DNA of 64,000 nt from Cyrtodaria siliqua (GCA_037043455.1 JAWPHD010011232.1:1-64000); one strand, 5' to 3'. Counted from the first letter of the stretch, positions 1 through 13,753 are shown. The notes: generated by a model from the sequence alone, not told the origin. Numbers and translations are program-made.

Positions 1-280
1 ACCTATTCACTCACTTTTGCGCCATACAGCTTTCAAGAATGAATATTTTCAGATTACCTCCCTTTATAATACAAATATAGTGATTTGGCAATTTGAATAA
101 AACATGTTTTAGCAGCAACACACTAACTCTGGTTTTTGATGATTATTAATATTGATCAGAATGATTGAGTGACAAGTATATAATGATGAAATTATATCTA
201 GATTGGTGTACAAAGTGTAACAAAGTCAACCCTGTGCAAATCACAGCTTAAAATGCGGAAGTTTCTTTTTTTGTTCAGTA
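1..280 (-). mobile_element. MITE of the TATACTGA-end family, copy 1, cut by the window edge
   Basis: These bases are about 90% or more identical, by eye, to the reverse complement of 13754-14035. The copy ends at the inverted terminal sequence 'gtttctttttttgttcagta', followed by a TA that fits a TA target duplication (281-282). No coding capacity is seen. It is probably non-autonomous and of Tc1/mariner type, judged only from the TA target and the end structure. The other end lies before base 1. Confidence 0.7.
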
Positions 281-299
281 TATTTCAAGATCTGCTTAT

Positions 300-1116
300 T
301 CAATACACATTGGTTGATTGGATTTAAAATGGTAGTGCTATGGTGGTACCAAGGTCAATATATGTATTTTTGCAGAATCAAGGACAGATAACTCACGTTG
401 ACACCATCGGATATATGTGGTGAAAAACTTGTTCAAGGTCTTCTCCTTATAAACATTTTGTAAAAGTTTGGTTAAGATCAACTGGAAAATTAAAGTTTTT
501 ATAGTTAAAGTTATAGTATCGTAACAAAGCCAAATTATGAATTTTTCGATAATTCAAGGGCCATAACTCAGCATAAATCTGGCTGGTTCAAGAACTCAGA
601 AATCTTATGGATATATAAGTACTGTGTAGGTTAAGGTTACGCCAGTTCAAGGGCCATAACTCAGCTATTAGCGATCAGATCTCGCTGGTTCAAAAACTTA
701 TCCGAGATTGTATGGATATATAGCTACTGTGTAAGTTTGGTTATGATCGGATAAAACATGGAGGAGCTAGAGGGCCCACAAGGCAAAGCTATGCATTTTT
801 GCCAATTCAAGGGCAGATAACTCTATTATTAGCGATCAAATCTAGCTGGTTCAAGAACTCGTCCGAGACATTATGGATATATAATTACTATGCAAATTTG
901 GTTAATATCGAATGAAAAATGGAGGGACTAGAGTGCCCACAAGGTAAAATTATGCATTTTTGCCAATTCAAGGACAGATAACTCTGCTATTAGCGATCGA
1001 ATCTGGCTGGTTCAAGAACTGGTCAGAGATCATATGGATAAATAACTATTATGTAAATTTAACGGACGACGGATGGACGACGGACGGACGACGGACAACA
1101 CGTTATCCCGTAAGGC
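300..1116 (+). repeat. Bivalve-type tandem repeat block a (unit about 161 bp)
   Basis: Units begin near 'caagggccataactcagc' at about 551, 639, 801 and 962. The last three starts are about 161 bp apart. The block ends in a 'ggacgacggacggacgacgg'-like stretch at about 1064-1100. No protein is encoded. The start of the block is indistinct. Confidence 0.75.
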
Positions 1117-2330
1117 CAGGAGAGCTAACAAGAGGACCAAGAGGGCCTATATCGCTCTACTGGCTATACGGTGTCTGTGGTGGGGAACACGACAACAATA
1201 TGCGCAACTATACTTGGTACTGATCGTTGCTGCCAAGTTTCACTGAAATCCAGCAGGGGATTCAGGAAAACTCGTCCGGATAGAAGTTTGTTTATAAGGG
1301 GCCATAACTCTGTCAGAAATCATTCAATTGGCTTCACAGCGATGATATTCGCAACTAGGCTTGGTACTAATCATCCCTGCCAAGTTCGTTGAAATCCGGT
1401 CAGGGGACCAGGACAACTAGTCTGTACAAATTTAGTGTATTAAAACCTTTAAAGGGCCATAACTCCACCAAGAAACATTCAACCGGAACACGACACTGAT
1501 ATGCGCAACCAAGTTTTGTTGAAAGCCAACCACTGGTTGTGGAGAACTAGTCCAGACAAAGTTTGTGTATTACAACCTTTAAATAGCCACACAAATCATT
1601 CAATTGGAACATGACAACACTATGTTCAACTAGGCTTGATACTGATCCTTCCTGCCAAGTTTCATTGAAATCCAGGCAGGAGTTCAGGAAAACTAGTCCG
1701 GACTCAATTTGTGTATAAGGGGTTATAACTCTGTCAAAAATCATTCAACAAACACGGCGATGATATGTGCAACAAGGCTTGGCACTGATCATCCCTGAAA
1801 AGGTTCGTTGAAATCCGACCAGGGGTTCAGGAAAAATAGTCCGGACAAAGTTTGAGTATTACAACCTTTAAATGGCCATAACTCCGCCAAAGATCATTCA
1901 ACCGGAACATGATGATGATATACATTACTAGATTTGATATTGATCATCCCTGCCAAGTTTCGTTGAAATCCAGCCAGGCGTTCAGGAGAACTAGCCTGTA
2001 CAAAGTCCGGCCAGGCGTTCAGGAGAACTAGCCTGTACAAAGTTAGTGTATTCAAACCTTTAAAGGACTATAACTCCGCCAAAATTCATTCAACCGGAAC
2101 ACGGTGATGAGTTGCGACAACTAGGCCTGGTACTGATCATCCCTGAAAAGTTTCGTTGAAATCCGCCCAGGGGTACAGGAAAAATAGTCCGGACAAACTT
2201 TGAGTATTACAACCTTTAAATGGCCGTAACTCCGCCAAAGATCATTCAACCGGAACACGGTGACGAAATGCAAGACTATATTTGGTACTGATCATCCCTG
2301 CAAAGTTTCATTAAAATCCGGCCAAATGAA
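1117..2330 (+). repeat. Bivalve-type tandem repeat block b (about 7 diverged units)
   Basis: The block begins 'aacaagaggaccaagaggg'. It then repeats a unit containing 'ggccataactccgccaaag', 'catccctgccaagtt' and 'ggacaaagtttg' at about 1300, 1454, 1584, 1719, 1872, 2065 and 2221, so units are 130-190 bp. A short internal duplication ('aggcgttcaggagaactag') lies at 1977-2040. Small ORFs here are chance openings in the repeat. Confidence 0.75.
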
Positions 2331-2935
2331 GTCCCTATTGTCTTAACGAGGCAAAATACAGCGTGTTGAACTAACTCAAGGGCCATAACTCCAGTGTTAC
2401 AGGTCCGATATGGCTGTGTTTTTTTTAACTCGTCCGAGCTTTCATTGATATCAACAATCTGGTAAAGTTTGAAAAAAGATCGGACGAAAACTGAAGGCCC
2501 TATCATGTTAACGAGGCCAAATTATATTGTATTTCAGAAAATCAAGGGCCATAACTCCGGTGTAAATGGTCCAATCTGGCTGGTTTTCGAAATCGTCCGA
2601 TCATTCATTGATATCAACAATCTGGTAAAGTTTGGTAAAGATCGGATGAAAAATGAAGGCCCTATCGTGTTAACGGGCACAAAATATAGCAATTTTAACT
2701 AAATCAAGGGCCATAACTCCGGTGTTACTGGTCCTAACCGGCTGGTGTTCAAACGTGTCCGCGCTTTCATTGAAATAAAGACACTGGCAAAGTTTCGTAA
2801 ATAAACGATTAATAATGAAGTCCCTATTGCGTTAACAAGGCAAAAGTTGACGACGGACGGCGGACGGACGACGAATATAAGCTCTGCTGACTTTCGACCA
2901 ATAGAGCTAAAAATAAATTGTTTTGTTTTGTTTTG
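2331..2935 (+). repeat. Bivalve-type tandem repeat block c (three units of about 163 bp)
   Basis: 'aagggccataactccggtg' recurs at about 2380, 2545 and 2707. Each unit also has 'tggtaaagtttgg' and 'atgaaggccctat'. The block ends in 'gacgacggacggcggacgg' near 2849-2873. The same unit occurs reversed at 47190-47465. Confidence 0.75.
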
Positions 2936-3073
2936 TTCTTTACATATACCTGTGGGAGAGGGAATTGACAGCAGTGACCGGCTTGTGTCATCACTGGTCA
3001 TCACATGCGCCTGGAACTCTCACAATCCGCCTAACTGACAGACCCCATAATTAAGCACACAAAATAAATCATA

Positions 3074-5193
3074 ATGTATGTACTGATGGCCTGGGGCTGA
3101 TTCTGATAACATATACATGTACTGATGGTCTGGGGCTGATTCTGATAACATATACATGAACTGATGGTCTGGGGCTGATTCTGATAACATATACATGTAC
3201 TGATGGTCTGGGGCTGATTTTGATAACATATACATGAACTGATGGTCTGGGGCTGATTTTGATAACATATACATTTACTGATGGTCTGGGGCTGATTTTG
3301 ATAACATATTTACTGATGGTCTGGGGCTGATTCTGATAACATATACATGTACTGATGGTCTGGGGCTGATTTTGATAACATATACATGTACTGATGGTCT
3401 GGGGCTGATTTTGATAACATATACATGAACTGATGGTCTGGGGCTGATTTTGATAACATATACATTTACTGATGGTCTGGGGCTGATTTTGATAACATAT
3501 TTACTGATGGTCTGGGGCTGATTCTGATAACATATACATGTACTGATGGTCTGGGGCTGATTTTGATAACATATACATGTACTGATGGTCTGGGGCTGAT
3601 TTTGATAACATATACATGAACTGATGGTCTGGGGCTGATTTTGATAACATATACATTTACTGATGGTCTGGGGCTGATTTTGATAACATATTTACTGATG
3701 GTCTGGGGCTGATTCTGATAACATATACATGTACTGATGGTCTGGGGCTGATTTTGATAACATATACATGTACTGATGGTCTGGGGCTGATTTTGATAAC
3801 ATATACATGTACTGATGGTCAGGGGCTGATTCTGATAACATATAAATGTACTGATGGTCTGGGGCTGATTTTGATAACATATACATGTACTGATGGTCTG
3901 GGGCTGATTTTAATAACATATGTACTGATGGCCTGGGGCTGATTCTGATAACATATACATGTACTGATGGTCTGGGGCTGATTCTGATAACATATACATG
4001 TACTGATGGTCTGGGGCTGATTCTGATAACATATAAATGTACTGATGGTCTGGGGCTGATTCTGATAACATATAAATGTACTGATGGTCTGGGGCTGATT
4101 TTGATAACATATACATGTACTGATGGTCTGGGGCTGATTCTGATAACATATAAATGTACTGATGGTCTGGGGCTGATTTTGATAACATATGCATGTACTG
4201 ATGGTCTGGGGCTGATTTTGATAACATATACATGTACTGATGGTCTGGGGCTGATTCTGATAACATATAAATGTACTGATGGTCTGGGGCTGATTTTGAT
4301 AACATATACATGTACTGATGGTCTGGGGCTGATTTTAATAACATATGTACTGATGGCCTGGGGCTGATTCTGATAACATATACATGTACTGATGGTCTGG
4401 GGCTGATTCTGATAACATATAAATGTACTGATGGTCTGGGGCTGATTCTGATAACATATAAATGTACTGATGGTCTGGGGCTGATTTTAATAACATATGT
4501 ACTGATGGCCTGGGGCTGATTCTGATAACATATACATGTACTGATGGTCTGGGCTGATTCTGATAACATATAAATGTACTGATGGTCTAGGGCTGATTTT
4601 AATAACATATGTACTGATGGCCTGGGGCTGATTCTGATAACATATACATGTACTGATGGTCTGGGGCTGATTCTGATAACATATAAATGTACTGATGGTC
4701 TGGGGCTGATTCTGATAACATATACATGTACTGATGGCCTGGGGCTGATTCTGATAACATATACATGTAATGATGGTCTGGGGCTGATTCTGATAACATA
4801 TAAATGTACTGATGGTCTGGGCTGATTCTGATAACATATAAATGTACTGATGGTCTGGGGCTGATTTTGATAACATATAAATGTACTGATGGCCTGGGGC
4901 TGATTCTGATAACATATACATGTACTGATGGTCTGGGCTGATTCTGATAACATATAAATGTACTGATGGTCTGGGGCTGATTTTGATAACATATGTACTG
5001 ATGGCCTGGGGCTGATTCTGATAACATATACATGTACTGATGGTCTGGGGCTGATTCTGATAACATATACATGTACTGATGGTCTGGGGCTGATTCTGAT
5101 AACATAGACATGTACTGATGGTCTGGGGCTGATTTTGATAACATATAAATGTACTGATGGCCTGGGGCTGATTCTGATAACATATACATGTAC
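3074..5193 (+). repeat. Satellite, 39-bp unit, left part
   Basis: A tandem array whose unit contains 'tgataacatatacatgtact' followed by 'gatggtctggggctgattc' (39 bp together). Deletion variants lack the 'atacat' portion, and single-G-loss variants shift the frame. Length divided by unit gives roughly 55 copies. Because 39 is a multiple of 3, long reading frames stay open on the minus strand (for example 3910-5343). These encode only the repeated unit and are not genes. Confidence 0.95.
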
Positions 5194-6251
5194 CACTAGC
5201 GGATCCAGGGGGGGGGGGGGGGCGCACCCGGCGCGCGCCACCCCTAAAAATTCCGGATCATACATGTATGTCCATTTTACTGTAGATAAAATATCAAATA
5301 CGCCCTCAGTATAAAAAAAATTATCGCTCGCTCGACGCATCATGGCTAATGAGTGGTTTAATTAACACATTGTTAAATCCTTTTATTTGAAAACGGACTT
5401 TTTTATTCATACATGTATGTCCATGTTACTGTAGATAATATATCAAACAATTTCGATGCACACCCTCAGTATAAAAAAAATTCTCGCTCGCTCGACGCAT
5501 AATGGCTAATGAGTGGTTTAATTAACACATTGTTAAATCCTTTTATTTGAAAACGGACTTTTTATTCATACATGTATGTCCATGTTACTGTAGATAATAT
5601 ATCAAACAATTTCGATGCACGCCCTCAGTATAAATAAATTTCTCGCTCGCTCGACGCATAATGGCTAATGAGTGGTTTAATTAACACATTGTGAAATCCG
5701 TTTATTTGAAAACGGACTTTTTTTATTCATACATGTATGTCCATGTTATTTTAGATAAAATATCAAACAATTTCGTTGCACGCCTTCAGTATAAAAAAAT
5801 GTCTCGCTCGCTTCGCTCGCTTGACGCATTAATGGCTAATGAGTGGTTTAATTAACACATGGTTAAATTCTTTTATTTGAAAACGGACTTTTGTTATTCA
5901 TACGTGTATGTCCATGTTACTGTAGATAAAACATCAAACAATTTAGATGGACGCCCTCAGTATAATTTTTTTTTACCCTCGCTTCACTCGCTCGACGCAT
6001 AATGGCTAATCAATTTAGATGGACGCTCTCTATACTCAGTATAATTTGTTTTCTCGCTCGCTTCACTCGCTCGACGCATAATGGCTAATAAGTGGTTTAA
6101 TTAATACATTGTTAAATCCTTTTATTTGAAAACGGACTTTTTTACCCTATAAATGCACTACCGCAAACGTTTTATGAGGCTAGAGACGGACCCGAAAATT
6201 GACCAAAATATTACGCCCCCCCTAAGCTGAAATCCTGGATCCGCCCCTGTG
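5194..6251. mobile_element. CACTA-type (EnSpm-like) non-autonomous transposon inserted in the satellite
   Basis: The left end is CACTAGCGGATCCAGG. The right end, read in reverse, is CACAGGGGCGGATCCAGG. Both sides carry the trinucleotide TAC (5191-5193 and 6252-6254). Removing the element and one TAC restores the 39-bp satellite in register, so insertion followed array formation. The interior has no transposase. It holds about five diverged direct repeats of about 160 bp, each with 'acatgtatgtccat', 'gccctcagtataa', 'tcgctcgctcgacgca' and 'gagtggtttaattaa'. A G homopolymer lies at about 5207-5222. The CACTA assignment rests on the CACTA terminus and the 3-bp duplication. Confidence 0.75.
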
Positions 6252-9200
6252 TACTGATGGCCTGGGGCTGATTCTGATAACATATACATGTACTGATGGT
6301 CTGGGGCTGATTCTGATAACATATACATGTACTGATGGTCTGGGGCTGATTCTGATAACATATAAATGTACTGATGGTCTGGGGCTGATTTTGATAACAT
6401 ATAAATGTACTGATGGTCTGGGGCTGATTCTGATAACATATACATGTACTGATGGTCTGGGCTGATTCTGATAACATATACATGTACTGATGGTCTGGGG
6501 CTGATTCTGATAACATAGACATGTACTGATGGTCTGGGGCTGATTTTGATAACATATGTACTGATGGTCTGGGGCTGATTCTGATAACATATAAATGTAC
6601 TGATGGTCTTGGGCTGATTCTGATAACATATACATGTACTGATGGTCTGGGGCTGATTCTGATAACATATAAATGTACTGATGGTCTGGGGCTGATTCTG
6701 ATAACATATACATGTACTGATGGTCTGGGGCTGATTCTGATAACATATACATGTACTGATGGTCTGGGGCTGATTCTGATAACATATACATGTACTGATG
6801 TTCTGGGGTTGATTTTGATAACATATACATGTACTGATGTTCTGGGGTTGATTTTGATAACATATGTACTGATGGTCTGGAGCTGATTCTGATAACGTAT
6901 GTACTGATGGTCTGGAGCTGATTCTGATAACGTATGTACTGATGGTCTGCGGCTGATTCTGATCACGTATATACCGATTGTCTGGGGCTGATTTTGATAA
7001 TGTTTGTATTGATGGTCTGGGGTTGATAATATATGTTATGATGGTCTGAGGCTGATAATGTATGTACTGAAGATCTGGGGCTAATAAGTTATGTACTGAT
7101 GTTTGGGGATGGTTCAAATAATATATTTACTGATGGTTTGGGGCTGATAATATATGTACTGATGGTCAGGGGCTGATCATGTATGTACTGATGGTCTGCG
7201 GCTGATAATGTATGCAGTGATGGTCTGGGGCTGATACTGTATGTACTGATGATATGGGGCTGATCATTTATGTAGGGGTGGTCTGGGGACGGTTCTGGTA
7301 ATATATTCACAGATAGTTTGGAGCTGATAATGAATGTACTGATGGTCTGGGACTGATCATGTATGTACTGTTGGTATAGGGATGATTCTTATTATGTCTG
7401 TACTAATGGTCTTGGGATGATTTAGATCATGTATGTACTGTTGGTCTGTGGCTGATTCTGATGATGTATGTACAGTTGGTCTGTGGCTGATCATTTATGT
7501 ACTGATGATCTGGGACTGAACATGACAATGTTTGTCTTGGGTGATAATGTATGCACTGATGATCTGAGGCTGATTATAATCATGCATGTACTGATGATCT
7601 GGTGATGTTACTGTATGTAATGATGGTCTGGGGTGATAATATATGTACGGATGGTCTGGGGCTGATCATGACAAGGTATATTGTTGGTCTGGGGATGATA
7701 ATGTATTATGCTGATGGTCTGGGGCTGATTCTGATCATGTGTGTACTCATGGTATGCGGCTGATTCTGATCATGTGTGTACTGATGGTCTAGGGCTGATT
7801 CTGACCATGTATGTACTGATGGTCTGGGGCTGATTCTGATCATGTGTGTACTGATGGGCGACGGCTGATTCTGATCATGTATGTATTGATGGTCTAGGGC
7901 TGATTCTGATCATCATGTATGTACTGATGGTCTAGGGCTGATTCTGATCATGTATGTACTGATGGTCTGGGGCTGATTCTGATCATGTATGTACTGATGG
8001 TCTGGGGCTGATTCTGATCATCATGTATGCACTGATGGTCTGGGGCATATTCTTATCATGTATGTACTGATTTTCTAGGGCTGATTCTGATCATGTATGT
8101 ATTGATGGTCTAGAGCTGATTCTGACCATGTATGTACTGATGGTCTAGAGCTGATTCTGACCATGTATGTACTGATGGTCTAGAGCTGATTCTGACCATG
8201 TATGTACTGATGGTCTAGGGCTGAATATGATCATGTATGTACTGATGGTCGAGGGCTGATTCTGACCATGTATGTACTGATGGTCTAGAGCTGATTCTGA
8301 CCATGTATGTACTGATGGTCTAGGGCTGAATATGATCATGTATGTACTGATGGTCGAGGGCTGATTCTGACCATGTATGTACTGATGGTCGAGGGCTGAT
8401 TCTGATCATGTATGTACTGATGGTCTACAGCTGATTCTGATCATGTATGTACTGATGGTCTAGGGCTGATTCTGATAACATATGTACTGATGGTCGAGGG
8501 ATGAGTCTGATCAGGTATGTACTGATGGTCGAGGGATGAGTCTGATCATATATGTACTGATGGTCTAGGGCTGATTCTGACCATGTATGTACTGATTGTC
8601 TAGAGCTGATTCTGATCATGTATGTACTGATGGTCTAGGGCTGATTCTGATAACATATGTACTGATGGTCGAGGGATGAGTCTGATCAGGTATGTACTGA
8701 TGGTCGAGGGATGAGTCTGATCATGTATGTACTGTTACAAGGTCTTGGGCTGATTCTGATCATATATGTACTGATGGTCTAGGGCTGATTCTGATCATGT
8801 ATGTACTGATTGTCTAGGGCTGATTCTGATCATGTATGTACTGTTACATGGTCTGGGGCTGATTCTGATCATGTATGTACTGTTACATGGCCTGGGGCTG
8901 ATTCTGATCATGTATGTACTGATGGTCGGGGGATGAGTCTGATCAGGTATGTACTGATGGTCGAGGGATGAGTCTGATCATATATGTACTGATGGTCTAG
9001 GGCTGATTCTGACCATGTATGTACTGATTGTCTAGGGCTGATTCTGACTATGTATGTACTGTTACATGGTCTGGGGCTGATTCTGATCATGTATGTACTG
9101 ATGGTCGAGGGATGAGTCTGATCATATATGTACTGATGGTCGAGGGATGAGTCTGATCAGGTATGTACTGATGGTCGAGGGATGAGTCTGATCATATATG

Positions 9201-11705
9201 TATTGATGGTCGAGGGATGAGTCTGATCAGGTATGTACTGATGGTCTAGGGCTGATTCTGATAACATATGTACTGATGGTCGAGGGATGAGTCTGATCAG
9301 GTATGTACTGATGGTCGAGGGATGAGTCTGATCATATATGTACTGATGGTCTAGGGCTGATTCTGGTCATGTATGTACCGATGGACTAGGGCTGATTCTG
9401 ATCATGTATGTACTGATGGTCGATGGCTGATTCTGATCATGTATGTACTGATGGTCTAGGGCTGATTCTGATCATGTGTGTACTGATGGTCGAGGGCTGA
9501 TTCTGATCATGTATGTACTGATGGTCGATGGCTGATTCTGATCATGTATGTACTGATGGTCTAGGGCTGATTCTGATCATGTGTGTACTGATGGTCGAGG
9601 GCTGATTCTGATCATGTATGTACTGATGGTCGAGGGCTGATTCTGATCATGTATGTACTGATGGTCGACGGCTGATTCTGATCATATATGTACTGATGGT
9701 CGAGGGCTGATTCTGATCTTGTATGTACTGATGGTCGAGGGCTGATTCTGATCATGTATGTACTGATGGTCTAGGGCTGATTCTGATCATGTATGTACTG
9801 ATGGTCGATGGCTGATTCTGATCATGTATGTACTGATGGTCTAGGGCTGATTCTGATCATGTATGTACTGATGGTCTAGGGCTGATTCTGATCATGTATG
9901 TACTGATGGTCGATGGCTGATTCTGATCATGTATGTACTGATGGTCTAGGGCTGATTCTGATCATGTATGTACTGATGGTCTAGGGCTGATTCTGATCAT
10001 GTATGTACTGATGGTCGAGGGCTGATTCTGATCATGTATGTACTGATGGTCTAGGGCTGATTCTGATCATGTATGTACTGATGGTCTAGGGCTGATTCTG
10101 ATCATGTATGTACTGATGGTCGAGGGCTGATTCTGATCATGTATGTACTGATGGTCTAGGGCTGATTCTGATCATGTATGTACTGATGGTCGAGGGCTGA
10201 TTCTGATCATGTATGTACTGATGGTCTAGGGCTGATTCTGATCATGTATGTACTGATGGTCGATGGCTGATTCTGATCATGTATGTACTGATGGTCTAGG
10301 GCTGATTCTGATCATGTATGTACTGATGGTCTAGGGCTGATTCTGATCATGTATGTACTGATGGTCGATGGCTGATTCTGATCATGTATGTACTGATGGT
10401 CGATGGCTGATTCTGATCATGTATGTACTGATGGTCTAGGGCTGATTCTGATCATGTGTGTACTGATGGTCGAGGGCTGATTCTGATCATGTATGTACTG
10501 ATGGTCTAGGGCTGATTCTGACCATGTATGTACTGATGGTCGAGGGCTGATTCTGATCTTGTATGTACTGATGGTCGAGGGCTGATTCTGATCATGTATG
10601 TACTGATGGTCGAGGGCTGATTTTGATCATGTATGTACTGATGGTCGACGGCTGATTCTGATCATATATGTACTGATGGTCGAGGGCTGATTCTGATCTT
10701 GTATGTACTGATGGTCGAGGGATGATTCTGATCAGGTATGTACTGATGGTCTAGGGCTTATTCTGATCATATATGTACTGATGGTCTAGGGCTGAATATG
10801 ATCATGTATGTACTGATGGTCGAGGGCTGATTCTGATCATGTATGTACTGATGGTCTAGGGCTGATTCTGATCATGTATGTACTGATGGTCGAGGGCTGA
10901 TTCTGATCATGTATGTACTGATGGTCGACGGCTGATTCTGATCATATATGTACTGATGGTCGAGGGCTGATTCTGATCTTGTATGTACTGATGGTCGAGG
11001 GATGATTCTGATCAGGTATGTACTGATGGTCTAGGGCTTATTCTGATCATATATGTACTGATGGTCTAGGGCTGAATATGATCATGTATGTACTGATGGT
11101 CGAGGGCTGATTCTGATCATGTATGTACTGATGGTCTAGGGCTGATTCTGATCATGTATGTACTGATGGTCGAGGGCTGATTCTGATCATGTATGTACTG
11201 ATGGTCGAGGGCTGATTCTGATCATGTATGTACTGATGGTCTAGGGCTGATTCTGATCATGTATATACTGTTACATGGTCTGGGGCTGATTCTGATCATC
11301 ATGTATGTACTGATGGTCTGGGGCATATGTACTGATGGTCGAGGGCTGATTCTGATCATGTATGTACTGATGGTCTAGGGCTGATTCTGATCATGTATGT
11401 ATTGAAGGTCGAGGGCTGATTTTGATCATGTATGTACTGATGGTCTGGAGTTGATTATGATCATGTATGTACAGATGATTTAGGGCTGAATATGGTCATG
11501 TATGTACTGATGGTCTGGGGCTGATTCTGATCATGTATGTACTGATGGTCTAGGGCTGACTATGATCATATATGAACAGGTGATCTAGGGCTGATTCTGA
11601 TCATGTATTTACTGATGGTCTGTGTGACTGATCATGACAATGTATATACTGATGGTCTGTGGATGATATTGGTTGTACCGATGGTCTAGGGGTGATTCTG
11701 ATCAG
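6252..11705 (+). repeat. Satellite continued: 39-bp units grading into 35-bp units
   Basis: The 39-bp unit continues to about 6880. A heterogeneous, degenerate zone with 26-40 bp spacing follows to about 7700. From there to about 11.3 kb a 35-bp version dominates ('ctgattctgatcatgtatgt' + 'actgatggtctaggg'). Unit types differ at the last bases (ctaggg, cgaggg, cgatgg). Two near-identical stretches, one starting at 10681 and one at 10961, are 280 bp (8 units) apart, which shows higher-order duplication. The right edge dissolves between 11.5 and 11.7 kb. Confidence 0.93.
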
Positions 11706-12245
11706 CGTGGTGGTGGAGGAGTGAAACACGGGAAACAAACTGTGTATGTGCTAATTTCCCGTTACTGTAGAAGTTGCTCCTATGATGTTGTGCATGGCAT
11801 ATGGCTTGAGAAACGGTGGGAAATTATAACTGGATATACCGCATATGCGTATATGTAGAAAGTAGAAAGTATATGTAAAAATGTCAAACAGAAAATGTAG
11901 CATTGGACACACTACTAATAATACTAACACTGATCAAAGACAGCCACAAAGGAAAATGACCTTGACATGCATATATCGTCACCCTTCCGCCTATAACTAA
12001 TGTTGTTTGAGTATGACCATTGGACACATTCCAGTATATTTAATGACATCCTGACTCTTGACATAACCCATCCGCGGTTCAAATGAACTTCTCCAAAACA
12101 GGAGTCACACATGTCACATAACTATTAATGAACTATCAATCAACATACAAATATTCAGGGTAACATCATTGGATTCAGTAGAAAGTATGCAGCTTACATG
12201 TAATACCACTGGTACATTACACGTCAATGTAGAGAAAATCTGCTA
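11706..12245. other. Unassigned sequence right of the satellite
   Basis: No gene, RNA or repeat recognised. Short ORFs (for example 11673-11858 and 11924-12112) have no recognisable domain. Confidence 0.4.
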
Positions 12246-12249
12246 GAGG

Positions 12250-13640
12250 CCACTTTCCAGAGATGGCAAATATGGCATCAGAAGTTATGTCTTCGTGCAA
12301 AGAACCATCCATCCAACAAAGAACTGGGAAAAGCCACAGAATATATCATTGGTTTCACAAACCCCATTCCGAGTTGATATCAATGACTATGAGCTATACT
12401 TCCTATCGTCCGGTTTTCCAGCATAGAGAGATGTTGCTGATGATCTATTACAGCATCAGGCTGAGAAGACCATGACATATTTGTCAAGGACTTGTTAATT
12501 GACACGCCGTCTCGATCTAAAGCACACTATATTTGGTAAATTGGTCCCCTTATTGATTTATTGATCAGTTATCAGACAGATCTTAAGTTGACGCTATCAT
12601 ATCCTCTAGGTTCAGTACCATGGTCCCTAGCAACAGCTGATGGCAATTCAGTTAGAACTGACAAAGCCAAATTGCTCTACTGCTTAGAAGTATCAGTTGA
12701 GCCAGCTACACAACAACCTACTGAATATACCGTGTATGTGTGCTAGGGTAATGCAACACCTCACAGCAAGCCTTCATTTCCTGGTACGTTTGACGATTTG
12801 GCAGAGCTGGTGTTTGACGTACTTACCAAAGCGCATTGAGTCGACTTTGTGACAGACACTTGCGTCTCTAGATCTATCAAGTAGTTTCAGTGCAAGAGGC
12901 GAGGTAAAACCCCAACTTTCCTGTTCGACAATAAGACACAATGCAGTAATCTCATTTGCAGCCAGTGGAACACAGACAGATAGGCACCAAACCTCCAAGG
13001 CCCTGACACCTACTTTGTCTGGGGAAAAAAATGTCTCCGGCTTACTATTGCAGATGACATATCTGTCATTGCTGATGATCAGGAATATTTTTTATCATAG
13101 GAGGAAGCTGACATCCGACTGAACATATCACTATCAATCCCCACCAACACCAGAAACAATCGTGGTGTGTTCTCCTGACACAGACATACTGATCCTGTTT
13201 TCAAAATAAATTGTTTCAGTTATACAACCGTATGTCATGTTTGGCACTTAGATGGTTAAAAAAGAAGATGTTGAATGTGAAAGAAATTGTAGAGGTTGAT
13301 GGGTCTGATATTTGCTCTTTACTACCCACACTACATTGCTTTACAAGCTGTGTTACAACCGGTTGCTTTATATGGAGAGGCAAGGTTGTCCCATTTAAGA
13401 CGATTAAAAAGCACAGAGGGTTTGTGTAAAGTTGGATTGCTCGAACAACAGCATGAATATTCGGATGATCTTCAAAAAAAAGTACAGAGATCACGAAGAG
13501 GATAGTGTGCCGCCTATATGGCAAACCTCTTTACACGGATGTCAAATACGTTTTCGCGAACATTCAAAGGACAAAACTAGTGCTTTTTGCCGCGGTGTCA
13601 ATTTTCTATAATCATGCATTTGATCATGCAAACGTTCAAG
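12250..13640 (+). pseudogene. Decayed member of a multicopy invertebrate coding family with a PIN/FEN-like 'GCDT' signature
   Basis: Conserved-looking blocks appear in order on the plus strand but in several frames with stops between them: PLGSVPWSLATADG (12603-12644), PGTFDDLAELVFDVL (from 12780), GKTPTFLFDNKTQC (from 12903), VVCSPDTDILILF (about 13162-13201) and GSDICSLLPTLHCF followed by TSCVTTGCF (13301-13370). I recognise this order from large, poorly characterised gene families in bivalve and cnidarian genomes; the last block normally reads TGCDTT. Here GCD has become SCV, so the acidic residue is lost. A PIN/FEN-like nuclease fold is my inference from the SPDTD and GCD spacing. At least two frameshifts and several stops make it a pseudogene. 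Both ends are approximate. It may be a domesticated or mobile-element-derived family. The 13754 MITE follows directly. Confidence 0.6.
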
Positions 13641-13753
13641 CGTTTTTGTGGCACCATACTGACCAACATTAACCAGACCTTCCAGACGCAGAAACAAATG
13701 AGAAATAAAGTTATTGAATTTGACTGGACTATTGGTGATATTGCATCACAATA

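Noticed and set aside
3910..5343. 477-codon minus-strand reading frame and its overlapping relatives
   Set aside because: Encodes only satellite units (MYMLSESAPDHQY in shifting frames) and runs into the CACTA element.
6158..7117. Long minus-strand frames at the right side of the satellite
   Set aside because: Same satellite-unit translation as on the left side.
3074..11705. CRISPR-like regular repeats
   Set aside because: Units are contiguous with no unique spacers, and the genome is clearly animal.
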